Shown piece by piece: positions 33,402 through 42,652 of a DNA stretch of 64,000 bases (the stretch's first letter is position 1; every line of letters starts with the position of its first letter). The notes under the pieces were generated by a model that was not told where the DNA came from, ran no database searches, and saw nothing but the letters and a program-made list of their open reading frames with translations. Source of the stretch: Mariprofundus sp. UBA1536 (GTDB lineage Bacteria > Pseudomonadota > Zetaproteobacteria > Mariprofundales > Mariprofundaceae); contig DCPU01000015.1 in NCBI GenBank assembly GCA_002323245.1, positions 62,001 to 126,000 on the forward strand. The letters run 5' to 3'. Position numbers and translations under genes: made by a program.

Positions 33402-34045
33402 CTGGTCATGATCATGCAACACAAGGTAAGTTTATCACCTTTGAAGGCGGCGACGGCAGTGGCAAAAGCACGCAGCTTAAACTGACTGTGGATTGGCTCA
33501 AGGCATCAGGTAAAGATGTCTTACAAACGTTTGAGCCTGGCGATTCAGGATTGGGCAAAGAAATTCGTCGTTTGCTGCTTTCGGGTGAGCATGTGCCAGT
33601 GCCAGCAACGGAATTGCTTTTGTTTTTGGCGGATAGAGCCCAACATGTTGCGCAAGTGATTCAACCTGCATTGGCGCAAGGCAAGTGGGTGGTCTGTGAT
33701 CGTTATTCTGACTCGACTTGGGCCTATCAATTGGCTGGGCGAAAACTCAACGATGATGGTTTGCTTTTGCAGATGCTTGATTTTGCAGAGTTAGGCTTAA
33801 AACCTGATTTGACAGTTTGGCTGAATTTATCCGTTGAAGATGCGGCCAAGCGCATGCAGCAGCGTCAAGCCGATGGTGAGGCTTCCAATCGTTTGGATGA
33901 TGAGAAAACAGCTTTTCATCATGATGTGTACCATGCCTTTGCTGATATTCAAAAACATAATCCAGTGCGCGTGAAAAGCATCAACGCCAAGCAAAGTATT
34001 GAAGCTGTGCAAGCTGATATTCGGCACCATGTGTTGGCTTTATGA
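33398..34045 (+). CDS. tmk: Thymidylate kinase
   Basis: Phosphorylates dTMP to dTDP. The 215-residue protein has P-loop EGGDGSGKST (residues 16-25), the DR(Y/F/H) motif in VVCDRYSDSTWAYQLAG, the LID region, and VWLNLSVEDAAKRMQQRQ. The E-P-G variant (FEPGDSGLGKEIRRLLL) is the usual dTMP-binding segment. Its start overlaps the preceding stop, and its stop overlaps holB (ATGA): a tmk-holB pair as in many bacteria. Confidence 0.95.
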   Translation: MTGHDHATQGKFITFEGGDGSGKSTQLKLTVDWLKASGKDVLQTFEPGDSGLGKEIRRLLLSGEHVPVPATELLLFLADRAQHVAQVIQPALAQGKWVVCDRYSDSTWAYQLAGRKLNDDGLLLQMLDFAELGLKPDLTVWLNLSVEDAAKRMQQRQADGEASNRLDDEKTAFHHDVYHAFADIQKHNPVRVKSINAKQSIEAVQADIRHHVLAL

Positions 34046-35010
34046 GTCAAGATAAATTGCTGGGATTTGAGGATATAACTTCGCGCTTTGCTACAGGCTT
34101 GCAAGAAAAACGTTTGCATCATGCGTGGTTGTTTTATGGCGTGAAAGGTATTGGTAAAGCTAAGCTGGCGAGAGCATTGAGCGAAATGTATTTCTGCGAA
34201 TCCCCTGATTTTGTGCATAACCAAGCCTGCGGCCAATGCCATGCTTGCGCCATGATGTATGCAGAGAGTCACCCTGATTTTATGCGCATGGAACTGATGC
34301 TTAATCCCAAAACCAAAAAGATGAATCGTGATATCAATATTGAGCAGACACGTGAGGCCCTAGGTTTTCTTTCACTGAGTGGTTTGAAAAGTCAACAACG
34401 TGTGGTGCTCATTGATGGTGCTGATTTGATGAATAATCAATCCGCCAATGCCCTGCTTAAAGGATTAGAGGAGCCCACGCCTGGCAGTCTGCTGATGATT
34501 GTTTGTCATGACGTGATGCGATTGCCCGCTACGGTGCGCTCACGCTGTATGTTGCAGGCCTGTGCGCCGCTGAATGCTGAAGATATGGAACAAGTATTGA
34601 ATCATCAGGGGTTACATCAGGATTTGCATGATTTGGCCATTGATTTGGGCCAAGGTAGCCCAGGCAGTGTGTCGGTGTTGTGCGATGCTGAGATAGCCAA
34701 AGCCTTGTTGGCTTGGCAGCAGATCCTCAAAGACTTGTATAAATCGGACATTGGTGAATTGCAGGCATGGTTGGATAAATATGTGAACAAAGTGCCGCAT
34801 AATTTGATTGCCAGTATGGTGATTATTGCCATGCAAAAAAATACTGTTGAGAAAAACATGGAAAACCCAGCTTGGGAGAAGGCAGATGACATTTACCAGG
34901 CGGCAATGGCCGTCGCTTCGTGGCCAAAAGAGGTTCTTCGTCATTCTTTGCGTCCTGCGCCCGCATTATTGTCGTACATCTTGCGTTTAAGAATGGCTTT
35001 AAAATCATAA
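34042..35010 (+). CDS. holB: DNA polymerase III subunit delta'
   Basis: Clamp-loader subunit of 322 residues. It opens with the DnaX-like pattern HHAWLFYGVKGIGKAKLARALSEMYFC (P-loop about residues 33-42) and the zinc-module cysteines CGQCHAC. VLIDGADLMNNQSANALLKGLEEPTPGSLLMIVCHD is the characteristic sensor-1 region, with the LPATVRSRC motif after it. The P-loop reads GVKGIGKAK, atypical at the last position, as expected because delta' does not hydrolyse ATP. Overlaps tmk by four bases. Confidence 0.93.
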   Translation: MSQDKLLGFEDITSRFATGLQEKRLHHAWLFYGVKGIGKAKLARALSEMYFCESPDFVHNQACGQCHACAMMYAESHPDFMRMELMLNPKTKKMNRDINIEQTREALGFLSLSGLKSQQRVVLIDGADLMNNQSANALLKGLEEPTPGSLLMIVCHDVMRLPATVRSRCMLQACAPLNAEDMEQVLNHQGLHQDLHDLAIDLGQGSPGSVSVLCDAEIAKALLAWQQILKDLYKSDIGELQAWLDKYVNKVPHNLIASMVIIAMQKNTVEKNMENPAWEKADDIYQAAMAVASWPKEVLRHSLRPAPALLSYILRLRMALKS

Positions 35011-35035
35011 GTTTTTGCTGCTTTGTTTTTTTTGC

Positions 35036-35064
35036 TTGAATGTTGGCGCTCTAGCCGCTATAAA
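35036..35064 (+). promoter_or_regulatory. Sigma-70 promoter upstream of rpmE
   Basis: TTGAAT (35036-35041), a spacer of exactly 17 bases, then TATAAA (35059-35064); the rpmE start is 55 bases downstream. It is one of the best promoter matches in the window. Confidence 0.7.
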
Positions 35065-35118
35065 TCGCCGCCCTTGCAGAGGGTAGGCCTTGGGAAAGGT
35101 CGAACAGGAGTTGTTAAA

Positions 35119-35334
35119 GTGAAAGCAGAAATTCATCCAGAATATCTAGTTGCCAACGTAACTTGTTCGTGTGGTAACAAATTTGAAACACGTTCTACTA
35201 AAGGCGATTTTCAAGTGGAAATATGCTCCGCATGTCATCCGTTTTACACTGGTAAACAGAAGATTGTTGATACGGAAGGTCGCGTTGAGCGCTTCTACAA
35301 AAAATATGGTAAGGCGCCTGCGAAGGCATCTTAA
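35119..35334 (+). CDS. rpmE: 50S ribosomal protein L31, zinc-binding type
   Basis: Ribosomal protein of 71 residues of the C+ form. Zinc ligands are C16-x-C18 and C36-x2-C39 (CSCGNKFETRST and ICSACHPFYTGKQK). The GTG start at 35119 is set by AGGAG at 35106-35110 and by the usual VKAEIHPEY N-terminus; the upstream part of the open frame lies in the promoter. L31 of this type is normally replaced by zinc-free paralogues under zinc starvation; none is in the window. Confidence 0.95.
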   Translation: MKAEIHPEYLVANVTCSCGNKFETRSTKGDFQVEICSACHPFYTGKQKIVDTEGRVERFYKKYGKAPAKAS

Positions 35335-35357
35335 GTTAGGGCTGGAGAGCAAGTATT

Positions 35358-35663
35358 ATGTATGCTGTAATTAAAACAGGTGGCAAACAATATCGCGTGC
35401 AAGAAGGTGATGTTGTTCGTATCGAAAAATTGAATGCTGATATCGGCAGCAAAGTTACATTTGACGACGTTTTGATGGTAGGCGAAGGCGCTGACATCAA
35501 AGCTGGTGCAGATGTTGCAAAAGCTAAAGTGACTGCAGTAATTACTGAAGCTGGCCGCGGTCAGAAAGTTGTAATTTTCAAAAAGCGTCGTCGTAAAAAC
35601 TACGTGTTGACCAAAGGTCACCGTCAGTCATTTACTGCTGTTCGCATTGCGAAAATTGGTTAA
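35358..35663 (+). CDS. rplU: 50S ribosomal protein L21
   Basis: Full-length L21 of 101 residues, beginning MYAVIKTGGKQYRVQEGDVVRIEKL and ending with the family motif KRRRRKNYVLTKGHRQSFTAVRI. It is eleven bases before rpmA, the universal L21-L27 pair, and 23 bases after rpmE, so the three are likely one transcript ending at 35984. Confidence 0.97.
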   Translation: MYAVIKTGGKQYRVQEGDVVRIEKLNADIGSKVTFDDVLMVGEGADIKAGADVAKAKVTAVITEAGRGQKVVIFKKRRRKNYVLTKGHRQSFTAVRIAKIG

Positions 35664-35674
35664 GGAGAGAACTC

Positions 35675-35923
35675 ATGGCACATAAGAAAGCAGGCGGCTC
35701 GTCCAAGAACGGACGCGACTCCAATGCCAAGCGCCTTGGCGTTAAAAAATTCGGCGGTGAAGTAGTGACTGCTGGTAACATCATCGTTCGTCAACGTGGC
35801 ACTAAAATCCGCCCGGGCGATAAAGTTGGATGCGGCAAAGATTTTACTTTGTTTGCTCTCTCTGATGGACGTATTGAATACTTCAAACGTGATGGTCGTA
35901 CATCTGTTCGCGTAGTTAGCTAA
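35675..35923 (+). CDS. rpmA: 50S ribosomal protein L27
   Basis: L27 of 82 residues: MAHKKAGGSSKNGRDSNAKRLGVKKFGG, with the N-terminal tail that reaches the peptidyl-transferase centre, then GNIIVRQRGTKIRPG and GRTSVRVVS. GGAGAG precedes the start. A strong terminator follows. Confidence 0.97.
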   Translation: MAHKKAGGSSKNGRDSNAKRLGVKKFGGEVVTAGNIIVRQRGTKIRPGDKVGCGKDFTLFALSDGRIEYFKRDGRTSVRVVS

Positions 35924-35956
35924 TCGTTCATAGTAACCAACTGGTTATGATTTCAA

Positions 35957-35984
35957 GAGGGGGTGCATTTGCGCCCCCTTTTTT
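35957..35984 (+). terminator. Intrinsic terminator after rpmA
   Basis: GGGGGTGC (35959-35966), a four-base loop ATTT and GCGCCCCC (35971-35978) form an eight-base-pair stem with one G-T pair, followed by six T. It separates the ribosomal genes from obgE. Confidence 0.92.
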
Positions 35985-36038
35985 GTTTGTTTGTTTTGTG
36001 CTTTGATTCGTTGGTCTCAGGGCGGGGTGTGATAAATT

Positions 36039-37142
36039 ATGCGTTTTATTGATGAAGTAAAAATTGAAGTTCGTGCTGGAAATGGTGGTGCTGGTGCATC
36101 TTCGTTTCGCCGTGAAAAATACATCCCCTTTGGCGGCCCTGATGGTGGTGATGGCGGGCGTGGCGCGCATGTGATTTTTACCGCCAGTCGTGATCGCAAC
36201 ACCTTACAAGAACTCTATTTGCGCAAACGCATTATCGCTGAAAATGGGACCAAGGGTAAAGGCAGTAACTGCCATGGCCGTATGGGTAAAGATATTGAAG
36301 TGATTGTACCCATTGGCACAGTGATTCGTAATGAACAAGGCGAATTGCTTGCCGATCTCACCGAAGATGGCGCCACAGCCATTATTGCCAAAGGCGGCAT
36401 CGGTGGCCAAGGCAATGCTAGGTTTGCTACAAGTACCAACCAAGCGCCACGTTATTCGCAACCAGGCTTGCCCGGCGAAGCTGGGATTTGCCATCTTGAA
36501 CTTAAAATGATGGCCGATGTTGGTCTGGTGGGCTTGCCTAACGCTGGTAAATCAACCTTCATTTCGCGTGTGTCCAATGCCCGACCTAAAATTGCCGATT
36601 ATCCCTTTACCACATTAGCCCCATCACTTGGTCAAGTGTTTATGGATGATGGTGATGGTTTTGTGATTGCTGATATTCCTGGTTTGATTGAAGGCGCGCA
36701 TGAAGGCAAAGGTTTGGGGCATCGCTTCTTGCGCCATGTGGAGCGCACGCGTTTGCTATTGCATCTTGTGGATGTGGTGCATCCTGAAGGCATCAGCGTG
36801 GAAGCGCAGGTGCGTGAGATTGAAGGTGAGCTCATTGGTTATGGCGAAACTATCGCCAAAAAGAAACGCTTTTTATTGCTCAATAAAATGGATGCCGTGG
36901 ATGAAGAATTGCGCGCCAGCATTATGGAAGATGCCAAACAATATAATCTACCAATTTACCCGATTTCAGCAGTGAGTGGTGAAGGTATCACCCAATTGCT
37001 TAGGGATGTGTACGGTGAAGTGGTCGCGATTCGCGAATACGAAATTGCCCATGCAGCTGAGATTGAAAAACCCGTTACCACGCGTTTGGGTATTCCTGAA
37101 AAAGTTGAGATTGATGATGAATTTGATGATGAGACCTATTAA
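36039..37142 (+). CDS. obgE: GTPase Obg/CgtA
   Basis: Ribosome-associated GTPase involved in 50S maturation and stress response. The 367-residue protein has the glycine-rich Obg fold (MRFIDEVKIEVRAGNGGAGASSFRREKYIPFGGPDGGDGG), then G1 GLPNAGKST (about 165), G3 DIPGLIEGAH, G4 NKMD and G5 SAVSG. The C-terminal tail is short and acidic (VEIDDEFDDETY). It is four bases before proB, as in the common rplU-rpmA-obgE-proB order. Confidence 0.96.
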   Translation: MRFIDEVKIEVRAGNGGAGASSFRREKYIPFGGPDGGDGGRGAHVIFTASRDRNTLQELYLRKRIIAENGTKGKGSNCHGRMGKDIEVIVPIGTVIRNEQGELLADLTEDGATAIIAKGGIGGQGNARFATSTNQAPRYSQPGLPGEAGICHLELKMMADVGLVGLPNAGKSTFISRVSNARPKIADYPFTTLAPSLGQVFMDDGDGFVIADIPGLIEGAHEGKGLGHRFLRHVERTRLLLHLVDVVHPEGISVEAQVREIEGELIGYGETIAKKKRFLLLNKMDAVDEELRASIMEDAKQYNLPIYPISAVSGEGITQLLRDVYGEVVAIREYEIAHAAEIEKPVTTRLGIPEKVEIDDEFDDETY

Positions 37143-37145
37143 AAA

Positions 37146-38267
37146 ATGAGTAGTACCGACTTTAGCCAAATCAAACGCATTGTTTTAAAGGTAGGCAGCT
37201 CGCTTCTTGCTGATCCTGTGCATGGCATCAATATGCAAATGGTGCAGCGCTTGGCTGCGGATATTCAGAATTTGCAAAGCCGTGGTATTGAAGTGTGTTT
37301 GGTTTCATCTGGGGCTGTGGCGTTAGGCCGCGTGCAATTGGGATGGGTGGGCAAAAAGCTCAGCGTGCATGAAAAGCAAGCCGCAGCGGCAGTGGGGCAA
37401 CCCATGTTGATGCATGCCTACAAACAAGCCTTTTCGGAGTTGGGCGTGGTGGTAGCACAAATGCTGCTGACCAAAGATGATTTGCGTCATCAACGCCGTT
37501 ACCTCAATGCCAGTAATACCAGCCATACGCTGTTTAAGGCCAATGTTGTGCCCATTGTGAATGAAAATGACACGGTGGTGGTGGAAGAAATCAAGTTTGG
37601 CGACAACGACTCATTGGGCGCTTTGGTAAGCACGGTGGTGAAAGCTGACTTGATGGTGATGATGACGGATGTCGATGGTTTGTTTGATGCCAATCCCGTT
37701 GCAAATAAAGATGCTAAACGCATCAGCGAAGTGGTGAAACTAAACGCTGAAGTGTTTGCTATGGCTGGTGATGTGGGCAGTAGTTTTGGCACGGGTGGCA
37801 TGCTTTCTAAATTGCATGCGGCAAACATTGCTATCCACAGCGGCGTGACTGCGGCCGTGATTAATGGGTCCAAACCAGGCACGTTGATGCAATTGCTTGC
37901 AGGTGAAGATGTGGGCACGATTTTCCGCTGTGGTGAAGATAGGCATTCTTTGCATGAACACGCCATTTCCAATTTGTTGCATGTTGCAGGCCAGCTGCAA
38001 GTAGGTGAGCAGGCTCTGACTTCACTTGTGAATGATAAGCGTTTGGAGCCACAATATCTTGAAAGCTTACAAGGTGATTTTGATAAAGGTGATTGCCTTG
38101 AAATTTGGTCTGGCAAACAATTGGTAGCTAAGGGCTTGAGTAACTATTCTAAAACTGAACTGGAAAAACTGGTTGGTTGCTTACCTTCAGAAATTGAAGC
38201 GCGTCTGGGTTATGTCGATTTTCATAGTGTGATATTGCCTGAAAACCTTGTGGTGATGGGTCAGTGA
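37146..38267 (+). CDS. proB: Glutamate 5-kinase with C-terminal PUA domain
   Basis: First step of proline synthesis: phosphorylates glutamate. The 373-residue protein has the amino-acid-kinase domain (VLKVGSSLLADP; VSSGAVALGRVQLG; VVPIVNENDTVVVEEIKFGDNDSLGALVS; GTGGMLSKLHAA) and a PUA domain from about residue 275. Feedback inhibition by proline is usual for the family. Its stop overlaps the GTG of the next gene by four bases; that gene, not proA, follows directly. Confidence 0.95.
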   Translation: MSSTDFSQIKRIVLKVGSSLLADPVHGINMQMVQRLAADIQNLQSRGIEVCLVSSGAVALGRVQLGWVGKKLSVHEKQAAAAVGQPMLMHAYKQAFSELGVVVAQMLLTKDDLRHQRRYLNASNTSHTLFKANVVPIVNENDTVVVEEIKFGDNDSLGALVSTVVKADLMVMMTDVDGLFDANPVANKDAKRISEVVKLNAEVFAMAGDVGSSFGTGGMLSKLHAANIAIHSGVTAAVINGSKPGTLMQLLAGEDVGTIFRCGEDRHSLHEHAISNLLHVAGQLQVGEQALTSLVNDKRLEPQYLESLQGDFDKGDCLEIWSGKQLVAKGLSNYSKTELEKLVGCLPSEIEARLGYVDFHSVILPENLVVMGQ

Positions 38268-39532
38268 AAGCGCTGCTCAGGCAGGGGCTAATGGGTGCAT
38301 TAGCTATGGTGATGATGAGCCCATCTGCATGGACACAGGGTTTGTCATTACCGACTGAATCGGCAGTAAAAAACATCGATGCCGCTTTGCAGGGTAAAGC
38401 GTTTACAACAATTGAAGCGTCTGAACGGATTGGGCTGGTTCAAGACTTTGTAAGCCACTTTAAAAAACTAAATGCCGATGCTGTTGATGATGCGCTAGAA
38501 GCGGGTGGTGACCTGGCCGCTGCTGCCGCTTGGTCTGATTTTAAACATGATATCAGCGAAGTGGTGGCTTTATATCAATCGGCGCGGCCAGTGTTGCTGG
38601 CGAATATTCAGCTTCATTTGCGGGATGAAGCGGCTATGCTAAATAAAGGTGCACTTTATGACCTCTTCTTTTTCACCAAACGGCATCAACAAAGAAACCA
38701 GCCCTTTTCAGGTTTATTGACCTTTACATTATCGGATGGTCAAGCTCTGGGTATAGCAGCACATCAGCCTGCTTGGTTGGGAGAGGAAGTGGTTCAACAA
38801 GCTTTGCTAATGGAGGCCGAGCTTCAGGTTATCCGCGAGAAGCATAGTTATTATATGGATATTCAACCGCGGGAGCAGGAAGCCAAGCGCAATGAAAAAA
38901 TAAAAGAAGTCAGAAAAGAAATCAGAAAACCAAACCGAGTGTCCGAGGTACAGGTGGATGTAGGTGCATTTGTTGCCATCTCTGATAAGGCTTTGGCACA
39001 GGTGCAGCCATCATTGCAACATGAGATTGATCGGGTAGAAGATGATGCTTTGCCCATAAATACACGAATGAGTTTGGTTCATGATTTTGCCCAGGCGTGC
39101 AAACATCTGGATGACTTGGGTTTGGGTAGCGCAGAAGCTTTGTCTTGGGAAGAGGCCGTGCAAGTTGCCAAGAAAAATGATTTTGAAATGCAGCTGAAAA
39201 AGTTGGTGGCGCATTATCAAGAAGTCAGACCCGTTTTGCTTCGTAATATCAAATTACAACGCGAAGATGAGGCACCACAGGTGAATGTCGGCGATTTGCT
39301 GAGTTTATTTTATTCGTATCGCCGCAATTACCATACAGCCAAACCGATATCCGGATTATTGCGTCATAAGGCCAAAGCAAGTGTGGGTTGGTTTGAGGAA
39401 AAAATGATTGATGCAGGTGTGCTCGTTCAATTTCCGGAATTAGAACAAGCCGATGCCATCCAAGCTGCTATTTCGCTAGAAACAGAGTTAGCAGCCTTAC
39501 TGCAGATGCATCAAGATTATCTAAACGATTAA
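38264..39532 (+). CDS. Unknown exported protein with internal duplication, between proB and proA
   Basis: I do not recognise this 422-residue protein. A hydrophobic N-terminus (residues 8-22, ending SAWTQG) suggests export. The rest consists of two related halves. In repeat A (about 55-153) and repeat B (about 268-367) both share LVxDF, DFxxxx, YQxxRPVLLxNIxL, DEAxxxNxGxLxxLF and PxSGLL, each ending with a helix of the type ExELxxxxxxHxxY. A basic linker (206-224) joins them. The GTG start at 38264 overlaps proB by four bases (GTGA), and proA starts 21 bases after the stop, so it is embedded in the proline operon. Mostly helical; no catalytic motif seen. Confidence 0.8.
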   Translation: MKALLRQGLMGALAMVMMSPSAWTQGLSLPTESAVKNIDAALQGKAFTTIEASERIGLVQDFVSHFKKLNADAVDDALEAGGDLAAAAAWSDFKHDISEVVALYQSARPVLLANIQLHLRDEAAMLNKGALYDLFFFTKRHQQRNQPFSGLLTFTLSDGQALGIAAHQPAWLGEEVVQQALLMEAELQVIREKHSYYMDIQPREQEAKRNEKIKEVRKEIRKPNRVSEVQVDVGAFVAISDKALAQVQPSLQHEIDRVEDDALPINTRMSLVHDFAQACKHLDDLGLGSAEALSWEEAVQVAKKNDFEMQLKKLVAHYQEVRPVLLRNIKLQREDEAPQVNVGDLLSLFYSYRRNYHTAKPISGLLRHKAKASVGWFEEKMIDAGVLVQFPELEQADAIQAAISLETELAALLQMHQDYLND

Positions 39533-39553
39533 AGCGTCAACGAGGTAGCATTC

Positions 39554-40801
39554 ATGAAAGAGATAATGAACATACTGGGTAAACAAGCCAGAGCTTCTGC
39601 AGCAACGCTGCGAATGGCCGATACCAATGCTAAGAACAACGCATTGTTGCTTGCCGCCAAACGCTTTCGTCAAGATATGGCTGATATTCTCAGTGCCAGC
39701 GCAAAGGATATGAAAGCTGCCGATGAAAATAATCTTGAGGCAGCCCTCAAAGATCGCTTGGCGCTGAATGAAGCGCGCGTGGAAGCGATGGCTGAAGGCT
39801 TGGAGCAAATCGCTGCTTTGCCTGATCCTGTGGGGGCTATTTCGGATTTGGTGTATCGACCTTCGGGTATTCAAGTCGGGCATATGCGTGTGCCATTGGG
39901 TGTGATTGGTATTATTTATGAATCACGGCCTAACGTGACTGCTGATGCTGCTGGCCTGTGTTTGAAATCTGGCAATGCCTGCATTTTGCGTGGCGGCTCA
40001 GAAGCCATTCATAGCAATCGGGCTATTGCCAAATGTTTGCGCGAAGCCATCAATGAGGCAGGCTTGGATGAAAACGTGGTGCAACTTATCGATAGCACTG
40101 ATAGAGCCTTGGTGGGTGCCTTGATTACAGCCGATGCGTATGTGGATGTCATTATTCCGCGCGGCGGCCCTTCATTGATTAAGCGTATTTCTGCAGAAGC
40201 CAAAGTGCCTGTGATTAAGCATCTGGATGGTATTTGTCATGTGTATATTGATAAAGCCGCAGATAGGGATATGGCGATTCGTATTGCACTCAATGCCAAA
40301 ACACATCGTTATGGCGTGTGCAATGCCATGGAAACATTGCTAGTGCATCAAGAGGCGATGGATTGTCTGCCAGAGATTATCAACCAGCTTTTGGACAAAG
40401 GCGTGGAAGTGCGCGGCTGCACCAAAACTCAGGCTTTGAATGTGCAGGTGGTTGCTGCAACCGACGAAGACTGGGCAACTGAATACCTTGCACCTGTGCT
40501 TTCCATTCGCGTTGTGGATGACATGATGCAAGCTATTTCCCATATAGAGAAGTATAGCTCTGCCCATACGGAAACCATTGTCACTGCTGATTATGATGCA
40601 GGTCAGCGTTTCTTGCGCAATGTCGATTCTTCTTCAGTGATGTGGAATGCCAGCACACGTTTTGCTGATGGTTTTGAATATGGCCTGGGCGCTGAAATCG
40701 GTATTTCTACCGACAGATTGCATGTGCGAGGTCCGGTCGGTTTAGAAGGTTTGACCAACCAAAAATGGATTGTGCTCGGCCATGGTGAAATTCGCAGTTA
40801 G
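39554..40801 (+). CDS. proA: Glutamate-5-semialdehyde dehydrogenase (gamma-glutamyl phosphate reductase)
   Basis: Second step of proline synthesis: NADPH-dependent reduction of gamma-glutamyl phosphate. The 415-residue aldehyde-dehydrogenase-fold protein shows VPLGVIGIIYESRPNVTADAAGLCLKSGNACILRGGSEA, IIPRGGPSLIKRI, the catalytic Cys in THRYGVCNAMETLLVH, and the C-terminal GAEIGISTDRLHVRGPVGLEGLT. GAGG lies eight bases before the ATG. Confidence 0.96.
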   Translation: MKEIMNILGKQARASAATLRMADTNAKNNALLLAAKRFRQDMADILSASAKDMKAADENNLEAALKDRLALNEARVEAMAEGLEQIAALPDPVGAISDLVYRPSGIQVGHMRVPLGVIGIIYESRPNVTADAAGLCLKSGNACILRGGSEAIHSNRAIAKCLREAINEAGLDENVVQLIDSTDRALVGALITADAYVDVIIPRGGPSLIKRISAEAKVPVIKHLDGICHVYIDKAADRDMAIRIALNAKTHRYGVCNAMETLLVHQEAMDCLPEIINQLLDKGVEVRGCTKTQALNVQVVAATDEDWATEYLAPVLSIRVVDDMMQAISHIEKYSSAHTETIVTADYDAGQRFLRNVDSSSVMWNASTRFADGFEYGLGAEIGISTDRLHVRGPVGLEGLTNQKWIVLGHGEIRS

Positions 40802-40845
40802 TTTTAGCCTATGATGTGAAATCTTAACCAATCGGGGGGTGTTCG

Positions 40846-42228
40846 ATGAGTGAAGATAAAGATAACGAACGAATCGAAAATAACCCCATTGAGGTAGGTA
40901 AATCCCTACAAAACGCCATTGATGCCGAAGATGAGCAGCGCGTTGTCGATATTGTAGAATCCATCTCCAATCAGGATGCACTTCGCCATGTATCGATGAT
41001 GCATCCTGATGATAGAGAGACCATGTTGGCCATGCTCTCGCCTGAAGCTGTTGCTGAGATGATTGAGGAAGCACCTTCTGAACTGGCTGCTTCCATGTTT
41101 GAAAGTATTGATGCTGATCATGCGGTGAAGATCATGGGCGAACTCTCGTCCGATACCCAAGCCGACCTTGTGCAAGAAATGAAAGAGGAGCATGCCGAAG
41201 CATTGCTCTCGGCCATGGATGCAGAAGATGCAGCCGACTTGCGCAAACTTACCGAATACGATCCTGATACCGCTGGTGGTTTGATGGAGTTGGATGTGTT
41301 CCAGTTCCAACAAAACGAAACCGTAGGCGCCGTATTGCAACGCGTGATTTCCGGTGATGATGAGTTTGAGCGTCACCGTGGTCAGCATCCTTATATTGTG
41401 GATGAAGATGGTCTGTTGGTAGGTGTGGTTTCCTTGCGAGCCTTGCTGCGTAGTCGCAGATCAACGCTACTCTCTACCATCATGAATCCACCGATTTCTG
41501 TGGGTCCGGATATGAGCCAAGAAGATTTGATTAATCTTTTTGACGAACATCCCTTTTTGGGTGTTCCAGTGACCGATGAATTCGGCGTATTGCTTGGTGT
41601 GGTTTCGCGCTTGGAGGTTGCTGAAGCTGAACTTGAGCGCGCTGAACAACAAAGCTTATCTAGGCAACAAGTGGGCGATGAGCTGCGCTCTATGCCGCTT
41701 TTGCTGCGTTCTCGCCGCCGCTTGGCGTGGTTATCATCAAATATCGTGCTCAATATTATCGCAGCAAGTGTGATTGCCTCTTATGAGGAAACGCTCGCGG
41801 CGGTGATTGCTATCGCCATTTTCCTACCCATGGTTTCGGATATGAGTGGATGCTCTGGCAATCAAGCTGTGGGCGTAAGTATGCGCGAATTGGCTCTGGG
41901 TTTAACGCGGCCAGTGGATTTGTTTCATGTGCTGAAAAAAGAGCTGGGTGTCGGTATTATCAACGGCATTGTGCTGGGCATTCTCATAGGTTTTGTGGCT
42001 TGGATTTGGAAGGATAATATTTATCTGGGCGTAGTGATTGGTTTGGCCCTTTCGATGAATACGGTGATTGCTGTTGCTATCGGTGGCACAGTGCCTTTGA
42101 TGCTCAAGCGTTTTGGTGTGGATCCAGCGGTAGCTTCAGGTCCTTTATTGACGACGGTAACAGATATGGCGGGATTCTTTCTGGTCTTAAGCCTAGCTAC
42201 ATTTTTTATGCCGCAATTACTGGCTTAG
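40846..42228 (+). CDS. mgtE: Magnesium transporter MgtE
   Basis: Mg2+-gated channel of 460 residues. It has the N-terminal superhelical MgtE_N domain (about 40-140), two CBS domains (about 145-265; MELDVFQFQQNETVGAVLQ, then FDEHPFLGVPVTDEFGVLLGVVS) and five transmembrane helices from about residue 295. The pore signature MVSDMSGCSGNQAVGVSMRELALG is near 325. GGGGGTG lies before the start. The leader is only 44 bases after proA, so there is no room for a magnesium riboswitch. Confidence 0.95.
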   Translation: MSEDKDNERIENNPIEVGKSLQNAIDAEDEQRVVDIVESISNQDALRHVSMMHPDDRETMLAMLSPEAVAEMIEEAPSELAASMFESIDADHAVKIMGELSSDTQADLVQEMKEEHAEALLSAMDAEDAADLRKLTEYDPDTAGGLMELDVFQFQQNETVGAVLQRVISGDDEFERHRGQHPYIVDEDGLLVGVVSLRALLRSRRSTLLSTIMNPPISVGPDMSQEDLINLFDEHPFLGVPVTDEFGVLLGVVSRLEVAEAELERAEQQSLSRQQVGDELRSMPLLLRSRRRLAWLSSNIVLNIIAASVIASYEETLAAVIAIAIFLPMVSDMSGCSGNQAVGVSMRELALGLTRPVDLFHVLKKELGVGIINGIVLGILIGFVAWIWKDNIYLGVVIGLALSMNTVIAVAIGGTVPLMLKRFGVDPAVASGPLLTTVTDMAGFFLVLSLATFFMPQLLA

Positions 42229-42232
42229 GCAC

Positions 42233-42652
42233 TTAAGCGTTATAGATTGCCTTACCCTCACTGAGGAATATCCAGCCTTTGATCATGCGGTAAATCACCC
42301 ATACGGCATTGGCCACCAATATGAAATAACCAATCAACACCACAACGGTCAATACACCGACGACAAACCACAATAAGGCAAACCAAAAGGTTCGCATCTG
42401 CCAGCGGAAATGGCTTTCTAGCCAAGTGCCTTTGACATCATCGATTTTTACGTAATTCATAATTACGCCAGCAATCATGGTGAAAGGAATAAGCAAAGCA
42501 GCAGCTTGTAATCCGTAAACTATAGTGGTGATGATTTTTTCTGGAGAGTTCAAATTGGGGTCGCCTTGCTGATAAGCATCTTCATGGGTTGATTCATTAT
42601 TTGAGGGATTGATGATTTCAGCATCCAAAATATCTGATTGGTCTTTATTCAT
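42233..42652 (-). CDS. Membrane protein, DUF4870-like
   Basis: Protein of 139 residues with an acidic, asparagine-rich N-terminal 40 residues and three or four transmembrane helices. The pattern PEKIITTIVYGLQAAALLIPFTMIAGVIMNYVK...GTWLESHFRWQMRTFWFALLW resembles DUF4870-type small membrane proteins (YIRxHFxWxxRT motif). The function is unknown. The ATG at 42652 overlaps the end of the lytic transglycosylase gene by eight bases, so they are coupled. It is convergent with mgtE, four bases away. Confidence 0.7.
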   Translation of the reverse strand: MNKDQSDILDAEIINPSNNESTHEDAYQQGDPNLNSPEKIITTIVYGLQAAALLIPFTMIAGVIMNYVKIDDVKGTWLESHFRWQMRTFWFALLWFVVGVLTVVVLIGYFILVANAVWVIYRMIKGWIFLSEGKAIYNA

